From positions 1 to 6,676 of the forward strand of contig JAJQAF010000026.1 in assembly GCA_021203945.1 (NCBI GenBank): DNA of 6,676 bases, read 5' to 3'. Origin of the DNA: Campylobacter sp. (GTDB lineage Bacteria; Campylobacterota; Campylobacteria; Campylobacterales; Campylobacteraceae). Both the position numbers and the translations under genes were made by a program. Position 1 is the stretch's first letter. Each line of letters opens with the position of its first letter. The notes under the pieces are model-generated. The model made no database searches. It had not been told where the DNA came from and worked only from the letters and a program-made list of their open reading frames with translations. Of the stretch, positions 1 to 6,461 are shown piece by piece.

Positions 1-1249
<1,249 letters not shown>

Positions 1250-1259
1250 GTCTAAATTT

Positions 1260-1286
1260 AAAAAAGAGAAGGCATTGACCCTCTCT
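1260..1286 (-). terminator. Terminator-like hairpin (attenuator) between rplL and rpoB
   Basis: In the direction of transcription, AGAGAGGG (1286-1279) pairs with CCTTCTCT (1272-1265) as eight base pairs including one G-U, around a six-base loop. A T-run (1264-1260) follows directly. This has the form of an intrinsic terminator. Because rpoB follows with no strong promoter in view, it more likely acts as a partial terminator that lowers rpoB expression relative to rplL. E. coli has a partial terminator in the same gap. The structure is seen; its efficiency is inferred. Confidence 0.65.
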
Positions 1287-1317
1287 AAAATTTTTAATAA
1301 TCTCAAAAATAGTAAAA

Positions 1318-1695
1318 CTATTTAAGTTCGACTTTAGCGCCTGCTTCTTCAAGCTCTTTTTTAGCTGCTTCAGCCTCATCTTTGCTAACACCTTCCTTAA
1401 GAACGGATGGAGTTCCCTCAACAGCATCTTTAGCCTCTTTAAGACCAAGACCGGTAAGAGCCCTAACGACTTTAATAACGTTAATTTTTTTATCGCCGGA
1501 ATCGACCAAAACCACGTTAAATTCTGTTTTTTCTTCAGCCGCTTCAGCAGCACCGCCTGCTACGGCACCGCCTGCTACCATAACAGGAGCGGCGCTTACG
1601 CCGAATTTTTCTTCAAACTCTTTTACGAGTTCGCTAAGTTCAAGTACCGAAAGATTAGAAATAAATTCTAATACGTCTTCTTTAGTGATTGCCAT
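1318..1695 (-). CDS. rplL: 50S ribosomal protein L7/L12
   Basis: Encodes the 125-residue L7/L12 stalk protein, whose dimers bind L10 and recruit translational GTPases such as EF-Tu and EF-G. The N-terminal dimerisation part is about residues 1-33. A flexible Ala/Gly/Val-rich hinge ([20 protein letters not shown]) follows at about 35-54. The globular C-terminal domain has the conserved segment [19 protein letters not shown] (about 76-94). The length is normal. I chose the ATG at 1695 rather than the in-frame ATG at 1749, because the family begins MAITKEDV, an AAGGA ribosome site sits just upstream, and the longer form would overlap the end of rplJ. The start is 19 nt after the rplJ stop, so the two genes are co-transcribed and probably share control through the rplJ leader. 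Confidence 0.97.
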   Translation of the reverse strand: MAITKEDVLEFISNLSVLELSELVKEFEEKFGVSAAPVMVAGGAVAGGAAEAAEEKTEFNVVLVDSGDKKINVIKVVRALTGLGLKEAKDAVEGTPSVLKEGVSKDEAEAAKKELEEAGAKVELK

Positions 1696-1714
1696 TTTAT
1701 TATCCTTTTTAATT

Positions 1715-2200
1715 TTATGCTGATTGTTCTTTTTTCTCTTTAAGCGCATTTAATCCAATAGTAAAATTTTGGATCGGCGCATTCCAAACTTGCAAAAGCA
1801 TTGCAATAAGCTCGTCGCGACTTGGCATCTTCGACAAAGCTTTAACTTTTTCAACGCTTGCAACTTCTCCGTCAATATGTGCCGTTTTAATCTTGAAAAG
1901 CTCGGAATTAGCTTCCTCAAATTTAACGACAACTTTTGTTACCGCCAACTGATCTTCGCTCCAAAGATAAATATTTGTATCTTTTAAATCCATTCCGTCT
2001 TTATCGGAATTTTTAAGAGCTATGTTTGCAAGCGTATTTTTAATAACTTGAACTTTTACGTTTTGCTCTCTAGCGGCATTTCTTAGAGCTTCAAGTTTTT
2101 TAACGCTTAAGCCGCGATAATCGCAAATGATAATCGCTTGCGCTTGTTTAAATTCGCTTTCAAGTTTGGCTATAATTTCAGATTTCTCGTTACGTGTCAT
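1715..2200 (-). CDS. rplJ: 50S ribosomal protein L10
   Basis: Encodes the 161-residue L10, which anchors the L7/L12 dimers to the base of the large-subunit stalk. The N-terminus [20 protein letters not shown] and the segment [18 protein letters not shown] (about 28-45), followed by [14 protein letters not shown], are typical of the family. The C-terminal helix region that binds L7/L12 ends with [17 protein letters not shown]. The start at 2200 is supported by a strong GGAG five bases upstream. It lies 103 nt after rplA, and that gap holds a foldable leader; rplL follows after 19 nt. In well-studied bacteria the L10-L7/L12 complex represses translation of this transcript through the leader, which fits the arrangement here but is not shown by sequence alone. 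Confidence 0.97.
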   Translation of the reverse strand: MTRNEKSEIIAKLESEFKQAQAIIICDYRGLSVKKLEALRNAAREQNVKVQVIKNTLANIALKNSDKDGMDLKDTNIYLWSEDQLAVTKVVVKFEEANSELFKIKTAHIDGEVASVEKVKALSKMPSRDELIAMLLQVWNAPIQNFTIGLNALKEKKEQSA

Positions 2201-2205
2201 CTATT

Positions 2206-2280
2206 CTCCTTTCCGACCGGTAATTTCAAGCAGAGCGGGTCGAATCAATTAAGCCCGAAGGCCTCGGCTATCTCCAATCT
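2206..2280 (-). promoter_or_regulatory. Candidate L10-type autoregulatory leader upstream of rplJ
   Basis: The rplA-rplJ gap is more GC-rich than other spacers here and can form two helices. First, AGCC plus GA (2269-2264) pairs with TC plus GGCT (2258-2252) around the loop GGCCT with one bulged G. Second, TTCGACC (2244-2238) pairs with GGTC-GAA (2218-2211) with a bulged G. The second helix ends one base before the rplJ GGAG ribosome site, so its formation could affect initiation. L10 leaders are known in this position in many bacteria; assigning this one is inference from position and foldability. Confidence 0.55.
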
Positions 2281-2303
2281 AAGATAAATTTAATTAAATT
2301 AAA

Positions 2304-3005
2304 TTATTTTAAATCCATTACTTCTTGTGTATCAAGAGCAATAGACGGACTCATTGTCAATGACAATGCGGCATTCTTAACGTATCTACCTTTTGCGGCA
2401 GACGGTTTATGCTTATTTATGGCTTTTATAAAAGTTGAAATATTTTCATTAAGTTGTTCTTTACTAAAGCTAACCTTACCTAATCCGGCGTGGATATTTC
2501 CTTGTTTATCAACACGAAAATTTACCTGTCCGCTTTTAGCGTTATTGACGGCTTGAGCTACATCCATAGTAACGGTGCCTGTTTTTGGGTTAGGCATAAG
2601 ACCTTTTGGTCCAAGGATACGACCGACTTTACCGACTAATCCCATCAAATTTGGAGTTGCGATAAGAACGTCAAAATTCATGATACCTTTTTGAATATCT
2701 TCCACAAGCTCGTCCGAACCGACGATATCGGCTCCTGCCGATTTAGCCTCATCGGCTTTAGCATCCTTCGCTATTACTGCAACACGAACGGTTTTGCCGG
2801 TTCCGGCAGGTAAGACGACAGAGCCGCGCACCATTTGATCCGCATGTCTTGGATCAACGTTAAGTTTAAGAGCGATTTCTACGGTTTCGTCAAATTTAGC
2901 CGAAGCCAAGGTTTTTACCGTATCAATAGCTTCGTCAAGATTATAAATTTTATTCTCTTCTACTTTTTTAAGTAGTTCCTGAAATCTTTTAGTAGTTTTT
3001 CCCAT
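2304..3005 (-). CDS. rplA: 50S ribosomal protein L1
   Basis: Encodes L1 (233 residues, close to the usual 230-235), which binds the mobile L1 stalk of 23S rRNA and helps release E-site tRNA. The family signature [14 protein letters not shown] lies at about residues 131-144, with the domain II segment before it ([18 protein letters not shown], about 113-130) and the returning domain I segment [20 protein letters not shown] after it. The start [17 protein letters not shown] at 3005 is preceded by GGAG six bases upstream. It follows rplK after 61 nt, a gap that contains a clear stem-loop, and precedes the rplJ leader. L1 is a known translational repressor of its own operon in E. coli; whether and where that happens here is open. 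Confidence 0.97.
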   Translation of the reverse strand: MGKTTKRFQELLKKVEENKIYNLDEAIDTVKTLASAKFDETVEIALKLNVDPRHADQMVRGSVVLPAGTGKTVRVAVIAKDAKADEAKSAGADIVGSDELVEDIQKGIMNFDVLIATPNLMGLVGKVGRILGPKGLMPNPKTGTVTMDVAQAVNNAKSGQVNFRVDKQGNIHAGLGKVSFSKEQLNENISTFIKAINKHKPSAAKGRYVKNAALSLTMSPSIALDTQEVMDLK

Positions 3006-3031
3006 TAAATTCTCCGCATTTTAAAGTGCTT

Positions 3032-3057
3032 CCGTCTTTTGATATTCAACCTGACGG
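3032..3057 (-). promoter_or_regulatory. Stem-loop between rplK and rplA, possible L1-binding regulatory site
   Basis: CCGTC (3057-3053) pairs perfectly with GACGG (3036-3032). Inside, TTGA (3049-3046) pairs with TCAA (3042-3039) around an ATA loop, leaving an AGG/AA internal loop. It lacks a T-run, so it is not a terminator. Helix, asymmetric internal loop, helix is the general form of L1-binding sites on mRNA. The usual site upstream of rplK has little room here because only 11 nt separate nusG and rplK. The structure is seen; the link to L1 is a guess. It could instead be a processing or stabilising hairpin. Confidence 0.4.
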
Positions 3058-3066
3058 TAAAGGTAA

Positions 3067-3492
3067 TTAGTCTATTACTTCGACACCCATTGAACGAGCC
3101 GAACCGGCAATGATTCTAGCCGCTTGCTCTTTATCGTTTGTATTCAAATCTACAAGTTTTTTCTCAACGATCTCTAAAATTTGAGCTTTTGTTAATTTAC
3201 CGACTTTATTCTTTAAAGGATTGTCCGTTCCTTTTGTTATTCCGGCAGCCTTTTTAATAAGATCCGTAGCAGGCGGTTGTTTAGTGATAAAAGTAAAACT
3301 CTTATCGGCATAAACAGTTATAACAACAGGGATGTTAAATCCCACCATATCTTTTGTTCTCTCATTAAACGCCTTACAAAATTCCATAATATTTACACCC
3401 TTTTGACCAAGAGCTGGACCTACGGGCGGACTTGGATTTGCTTTTGTAGCGGCAATTTGTAATTTTATTTCGCCTATAACTTTTTTAGCCAT
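3067..3492 (-). CDS. rplK: 50S ribosomal protein L11
   Basis: Encodes L11 (141 residues, normal length), part of the GTPase-associated centre, where it binds 23S rRNA with L10. The N-terminal domain carries [20 protein letters not shown] (residues 20-39), including the prolines of the linker region known as sites of thiostrepton resistance. The rRNA-binding C-terminal domain has [15 protein letters not shown] and ends with [15 protein letters not shown]. The start [20 protein letters not shown] at 3492 is family-typical and has an AAGGAG site seven bases upstream. That site overlaps the nusG stop codon, and only 11 nt separate the two genes, which suggests tightly linked translation. rplA follows after a 61-nt spacer. 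Confidence 0.97.
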   Translation of the reverse strand: MAKKVIGEIKLQIAATKANPSPPVGPALGQKGVNIMEFCKAFNERTKDMVGFNIPVVITVYADKSFTFITKQPPATDLIKKAAGITKGTDNPLKNKVGKLTKAQILEIVEKKLVDLNTNDKEQAARIIAGSARSMGVEVID

Positions 3493-3499
3493 AAACTTA

Positions 3500-3506
3500 C
3501 TCCTTA
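3500..3506 (-). promoter_or_regulatory. rplK ribosome-binding site overlapping the nusG stop codon
   Basis: The bases read TAAGGAG: the TAA stop of nusG supplies the first bases of the Shine-Dalgarno sequence of rplK, seven bases before its ATG. Ribosomes finishing nusG would cover this site, so translation of the two genes is probably coupled. Confidence 0.7.
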
Positions 3507-4034
3507 AATTATCTTTTCAACTTGTGAATATAAAATATCAACCGGCGTACTTCTGCCAAATATAGAAACATTTAAGCGAAGCTTGCCGTGAACCATATCG
3601 TATTCTTCTACGATACCGGTAAAGTTCGCAAAAGGACCATCTATTATACGCACGCTTTCACCCTCATCAAAGAAAATTTTAGGTTTAGGCGCAGCGCGCT
3701 TTTGAACTTTTTCTAAAATCGTATTAATATCTTTATCGCTTAACGGTGTCGGCTTTTTTGATTCGCCGATAAATCTTCCGACTTTAGGCAAAGACTGAAT
3801 CTTATGCCAAAGAGCCGTATCAAGATCAAGATGTGCAAAAGCATACCCCGGATAAAGTGTTCTTTCGTTAATTTTTTGTTTTCCGTTTTTAATTTCAATA
3901 ACATCTTCGGTAGGAACCACAATTTCTTTTAATTGTTCGTCAATACCGTGATCTTTAACTAAATTTTCTATCGCTCTTTTTACAGCCATTTCACTACCGG
4001 CATAGGTTTGAATAGCATACCATCTATGTGCCAT
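3504..4034 (-). CDS. nusG: Transcription elongation/termination factor NusG
   Basis: Encodes NusG (176 residues, close to the E. coli length), which binds RNA polymerase through its N-terminal domain and couples it to Rho or the ribosome through its C-terminal KOW domain. The NGN domain begins [12 protein letters not shown] (residues 4-15) and includes the conserved YPGYAF at 61-66. The linker [13 protein letters not shown] leads to the KOW motif at about 126-152 ([20 protein letters not shown]). The start at 4034 has AAGGA upstream that overlaps the secE stop. Order secE-nusG-rplK is the common bacterial arrangement. No insertion domain is present. Confidence 0.97.
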   Translation of the reverse strand: MAHRWYAIQTYAGSEMAVKRAIENLVKDHGIDEQLKEIVVPTEDVIEIKNGKQKINERTLYPGYAFAHLDLDTALWHKIQSLPKVGRFIGESKKPTPLSDKDINTILEKVQKRAAPKPKIFFDEGESVRIIDGPFANFTGIVEEYDMVHGKLRLNVSIFGRSTPVDILYSQVEKII

Positions 4035-4042
4035 TTTATATA

Positions 4043-4048
4043 TCCTTA
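4043..4048 (-). promoter_or_regulatory. nusG ribosome-binding site overlapping the secE stop codon
   Basis: The bases TAAGGA combine the secE stop (4048-4046) with the nusG Shine-Dalgarno sequence, eight bases before the nusG ATG. The same design recurs at the nusG-rplK junction, suggesting coupled translation along secE-nusG-rplK. Confidence 0.65.
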
Positions 4049-4225
4049 TATAAATTTAGAAAGGCTAAACGACATGATAACATCAACCAAGGCCAAAAAG
4101 AGTGAAACTACGGCAACTACAATAAAAACAGTAATAAAAGCATTTCTAACTTGTTCTTTTGTAGGAAATATTACCTTCATGATTTCAAGTTTTGACAACT
4201 TTATATAATTTATTAATTTTTCCAT
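4046..4225 (-). CDS. secE: Preprotein translocase subunit SecE
   Basis: Encodes a 59-residue SecE of the short, single-membrane-helix type; the E. coli protein has three helices. SecE clamps the SecY channel in the inner membrane. The protein begins MEKLINYIKLSKLEIMKVIF and has the conserved cytoplasmic amphipathic segment KVIFPTKEQVRNA (about 17-29), followed by one hydrophobic helix (about 28-53). The frame stays open upstream to an ATG at 4273, but that extension translates the tRNA-Trp gene, so I take the ATG at 4225, which has AAGG seven bases upstream. The start is only 14 nt from the tRNA-Trp CCA end, and nusG follows immediately. Confidence 0.93.
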   Translation of the reverse strand: MEKLINYIKLSKLEIMKVIFPTKEQVRNAFITVFIVVAVVSLFLALVDVIMSFSLSKFI

Positions 4226-4239
4226 TTTTAACCTTATCG

Positions 4240-4315
4240 TGGCAGGGCAAGAGGGATTCGAACCCCCAACCATTGGATTTGGAATCCAGCGCTCTACCGT
4301 TGGAGCTATTGCCCT
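4240..4315 (-). tRNA. tRNA-Trp (anticodon CCA)
   Basis: A 76-nt cloverleaf with acceptor stem AGGGCAA/TTGCCCT, D-arm GCTC...GAGC, anticodon loop TTCCAAA (anticodon CCA), T-loop TTCGAAT, discriminator G and an encoded CCA end. The outermost anticodon-stem pair is C-A, a mild irregularity. It lies inside the tuf-rpmG-secE-nusG transcription unit, 15 nt after rpmG and 14 nt before the secE ATG, so it must be cut out of what would otherwise be mRNA. A tRNA-Trp next to secE is a familiar arrangement in many bacteria. Confidence 0.96.
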
Positions 4316-4330
4316 AATGGTATTACCCTA

Positions 4331-4489
4331 TTAACTTTTTAATTTTACTTCTTTATGAATAGTATGTTTTTTTAGTCTCGGGCAATATTTCTTAAGCTCT
4401 AATTTTTCCGTCATTGTCTTACTATTTTTTGTCGTAGTGTAGTTTATATCACCACTTTCAGAACATTTTAGACCAACTTTAATTCTCAT
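4331..4489 (-). CDS. rpmG: 50S ribosomal protein L33
   Basis: Encodes a 52-residue L33, a small protein near the tRNA exit site of the large subunit. I translated the frame directly: it begins [20 protein letters not shown] and ends [20 protein letters not shown], which is the L33 pattern. An AAGGA ribosome site lies just upstream of the ATG at 4489. Zinc-binding L33 proteins carry two CxxC pairs; here only the first cysteine of each pair remains (Cys9 with Ser12, Cys36 with Leu39), so zinc binding is doubtful. The gene lies 51 nt after tuf, with a terminator-like hairpin in the gap, and 15 nt before tRNA-Trp. Confidence 0.92.
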   Translation of the reverse strand: MRIKVGLKCSESGDINYTTTKNSKTMTEKLELKKYCPRLKKHTIHKEVKLKS

Positions 4490-4498
4490 TAATTTTCC

Positions 4499-4528
4499 TT
4501 AAAAAGAAGGGCAATCTCTTACCCTTCC
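4499..4528 (-). terminator. Terminator-like hairpin between tuf and rpmG
   Basis: Reading with transcription, GGAAGGG (4528-4522) pairs with CCCTTCT (4511-4505), six strong pairs plus an outer G-U, around a loop of ten bases. A T-run (4505-4501) follows immediately. It lies 13-42 nt after the tuf stop and directly before the rpmG ribosome site. It probably ends a fraction of transcripts after the highly expressed tuf and lets the rest continue into rpmG-secE-nusG. The structure is seen; partial read-through is inferred from the lack of an obvious new promoter. Confidence 0.65.
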
Positions 4529-4540
4529 GTTAAAATTTAA

Positions 4541-5740
4541 TTATGCAAGTATCTTAGAAACAACGCCTGAGCCGACTGTTCTACCGCCCTCGCGGATAGC
4601 AAAACGAGTTCCCTCTTCAAGCGCAACCGGAGCGATAAGTTCAACAGAAATTGTAATATTATCGCCGGGCATAACCATCTCAGTTCCTTCAGGAAGCGTG
4701 ATAGAACCGGTTACGTCGGTCGTTCGAACATAAAACTGCGGTCTATAGTTATTAAAGAATGGAGTATGGCGTCCGCCCTCCTCTTTAGTTAGGATATAGA
4801 CCTCTCCCTCAAATTTTGTATGAGGTGTGATTGATTTCGGCTTACAAAGAACCATGCCGCGCTCAACGTCTTCTTTTTTAGTGCCGCGCAGAAGAACTCC
4901 AACGTTATCGCCGGCTTCGCCTTGATCCATTTCTTTTCTAAACATCTCAACGCCGGTAACCGTAGTTGTTTGAGTATCTCTAATACCGACTATCTCGACA
5001 GTATCGCCAACTTTAACAACTCCTTTTTCAATTCTGCCCGTAACAACAGTTCCACGTCCTGAAATTGAGAAAACATCCTCAATAGGCATAAGAAGATCTT
5101 TATCGGTAGCACGAACAGGAGTCGGGATATAACTATCAACGGCAGCCATAAGCTCCATGACCTTTGCCGACCACTCACCGTCTTGACCTGCCTTAGCCTC
5201 TTCAAGCGCTTTAAGAGCGGAACCTGAGATAATAGGAGTGTCGTCGCCCGGGAAATTATAGTCGTTAAGAAGCTCGCGAATTTCCATTTCAACCAGCTCA
5301 AGAAGTTCGGCATCATCAACCATATCCGCTTTATTCATAAAAACGACTATATATGGAACACCGACTTGGCGAGATAGCAAAATATGTTCCCTAGTTTGCG
5401 GCATCGGACCGTCAGCGGCGGAAACGACCAGAATCGCACCGTCCATTTGCGCAGCACCGGTAATCATATTTTTAACGTAGTCGGCGTGACCCGGACAATC
5501 TACGTGAGCATAGTGACGATTTTCCGTTTCATACTCAATGTGCGATGTAGCAATAGTAATACCGCGCTCTTTTTCTTCAGGAGCGTTATCGATATTATCG
5601 TAGTCTTTCATTTCTGCAAGACCTTTTCTTGAAAGAACAGCAGAAATAGCAGCTGTCAAAGTAGTTTTACCATGGTCAACGTGACCGATAGTGCCTATAT
5701 TTACGTGTGGCTTGTTGCGTGAAAATTTTTCTTTAGCCAT
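4541..5740 (-). CDS. tuf: Translation elongation factor Tu
   Basis: Encodes EF-Tu (399 residues, normal length), the GTPase that brings aminoacyl-tRNA to the ribosomal A site. The G domain shows GHVDHGKT (19-26), the switch I segment RGITI (59-63) with Thr62, DCPGH (81-85) with catalytic His85, NKAD (136-139) and SAL (174-176). Domains 2 and 3 follow to the end, [15 protein letters not shown]. All key residues are present and there is no frame break. The start [20 protein letters not shown] at 5740 has a strong GGAGG upstream. It follows four tRNA genes in the order seen at E. coli tufB, and is flanked by hairpins on both sides. I cannot tell whether the genome carries a second copy. Confidence 0.98.
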   Translation of the reverse strand: MAKEKFSRNKPHVNIGTIGHVDHGKTTLTAAISAVLSRKGLAEMKDYDNIDNAPEEKERGITIATSHIEYETENRHYAHVDCPGHADYVKNMITGAAQMDGAILVVSAADGPMPQTREHILLSRQVGVPYIVVFMNKADMVDDAELLELVEMEIRELLNDYNFPGDDTPIISGSALKALEEAKAGQDGEWSAKVMELMAAVDSYIPTPVRATDKDLLMPIEDVFSISGRGTVVTGRIEKGVVKVGDTVEIVGIRDTQTTTVTGVEMFRKEMDQGEAGDNVGVLLRGTKKEDVERGMVLCKPKSITPHTKFEGEVYILTKEEGGRHTPFFNNYRPQFYVRTTDVTGSITLPEGTEMVMPGDNITISVELIAPVALEEGTRFAIREGGRTVGSGVVSKILA

Positions 5741-5772
5741 CTTTTCCTCCGTTGTGATATGTGACTCAATCT

Positions 5773-5794
5773 AAAAATTTGCATTGTAATGCAA
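5773..5794 (-). terminator. Weak hairpin with T-run between tRNA-Thr(GGU) and tuf
   Basis: TTGCAT (5794-5789) pairs with ATGCAA (5784-5779) around a TACA loop, followed after one A by five Ts (5777-5773). The stem is short and AT-rich, so termination would be inefficient. It may protect the 3' side of the tRNA precursor or tune read-through into tuf, or it may be chance in AT-rich DNA. Confidence 0.35.
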
Positions 5795-5813
5795 CTAAAA
5801 TCGTATAAACCAG

Positions 5814-5888
<75 letters not shown>

Positions 5889-6011
5889 GCTTAAGACGCT
5901 TAGCCGAGACGATCTTAATTTAACAATGTAAACAACTAATATGGAGACTATAGACTGAATAACTGCGTTTAGGTAAATCTATACAGCTCCCAGTTTTAGT
6001 GTCCAAATTCT
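5889..6011 (-). other. 123-nt spacer between two tRNAs with an inverted repeat
   Basis: No gene is visible here. A 48-nt inverted repeat (5990-5943) pairs GGAG with CTCC and, inside a small CTG/GT internal loop, TATAGA with TCTATA, leaving a 23-base loop. No T-run follows, so it is not an intrinsic terminator. The other spacers in this tRNA cluster are 8 and 52 nt. It could be a processing or stability element, a small RNA, or a decayed tRNA remnant; the sequence does not decide. Confidence 0.35.
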
Positions 6012-6088
6012 TGGAGCGGGAAACGGGGCTCGAACCCGCGACCCTCAGCTTGGAAGGCTGATGCTCTAGCCAACTGAGCTACTCCCGC
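6012..6088 (-). tRNA. tRNA-Gly (anticodon UCC)
   Basis: A 77-nt cloverleaf with acceptor GCGGGAG/TTCCCGC (last pair G-U), anticodon stem TCAGC/GCTGA with loop CTTCCAA (anticodon TCC, reading GGA and probably GGG), T-stem GCGGG/CCCGT with loop TTCGAGC, discriminator T and encoded CCA. It lies 8 nt downstream of tRNA-Tyr, and corresponds in position to E. coli glyT. Confidence 0.97.
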
Positions 6089-6096
6089 ACGTAGCA

Positions 6097-6181
<85 letters not shown>

Positions 6182-6233
6182 CTTTTAACATTAAAAATGC
6201 TTGGTATTTCTGGTCAAACACTGTTACAAAAAA

Positions 6234-6309
6234 TGGAGCTGGTGAACGGACTTGAACCGCCGACCCACTGCTTACAAGGCAGTAGCTCTACCAACTGAGC
6301 TACACCAGC
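6234..6309 (-). tRNA. tRNA-Thr (anticodon UGU)
   Basis: A 76-nt cloverleaf with acceptor GCTGGTG/TTCACCAGC region (CACCAGC pairing), D-arm GCTC...GAGC, anticodon stem ACTGC/GCAGT with loop CTTGTAA (anticodon TGT, reading ACA and probably ACG), T-loop TTCAAGT, discriminator T and encoded CCA. The T-stem GGCGG/CCGTT contains two G-U pairs. It is the first gene of the minus-strand unit, about 22 nt downstream of the -10 box, and corresponds in position to E. coli thrU. Confidence 0.96.
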
Positions 6310-6330
6310 ACCCTAGTTTGTGAAGTGTGA

Positions 6331-6359
6331 ATTATACCCCAAATCAAAATAAAAGTCAA
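6331..6359 (-). promoter_or_regulatory. Near-consensus sigma-70 promoter for the tRNA-tuf unit
   Basis: On the minus strand TTGACT (6359-6354) and TATAAT (6336-6331) are separated by exactly 17 bases, which matches five of six -35 and all -10 consensus bases. The expected start point is near 6323-6325, giving a leader of about 15 nt before tRNA-Thr(UGU). A good -35 is unusual in Campylobacter-type genomes, where this hexamer is usually poor, and fits very strong expression of tRNAs and EF-Tu. Confidence 0.88.
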
Positions 6360-6429
6360 GAATATTTTTATTAATTTAATTCTATGAAATAAAACATATA
6401 AATTTAATTATTTTTAAAAGCTAACTTCT

Positions 6430-6435
6430 TATAAT
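6430..6435 (+). promoter_or_regulatory. -10 box of a plus-strand promoter
   Basis: A perfect TATAAT lies 26 nt before the ATG at 6462. Upstream there is only A/T-rich sequence with T-runs and no clear -35, which is the usual form in Campylobacter. Start of transcription would fall near 6442, before the AAAGGA ribosome site at 6451-6456. It is divergent from the tRNA-tuf promoter, about 70 bases away. Confidence 0.6.
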
Positions 6436-6461
6436 ATACGCAAAAATTTTAAAGGACAACT

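Noticed and set aside
1382..1723. Plus-strand open frame antisense to rplL
   Set aside because: Its Ser/Ala/Thr-rich sequence is the mirror of the Ala/Gly hinge and Glu/Lys codons of rplL; no independent support.
1696..1749. Longer rplL start at 1749 (extra 18 residues)
   Set aside because: It overlaps the end of rplJ and adds a Lys-rich leader not found in L7/L12; MAITKEDV with AAGGA upstream is the better start.
4008..4208. Plus-strand open frame antisense to secE
   Set aside because: Hydrophobic stretch is the mirror of the SecE membrane helix; no promoter or ribosome site.
4226..4273. Longer secE start at 4273 (extra 16 residues)
   Set aside because: The extension is a translation of the tRNA-Trp gene, and the ATG at 4225 has its own ribosome site and the family-typical N-terminus.
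5384..5632. Plus-strand open frame inside tuf
   Set aside because: Antisense shadow of the EF-Tu G-domain codons, with no ribosome site.
5943..5990. Degenerate tRNA in the tRNA-Gly to tRNA-Thr spacer
   Set aside because: The 48-nt inverted repeat is too short for a cloverleaf and lacks a T-arm motif, so I list it only as an unexplained structured spacer.
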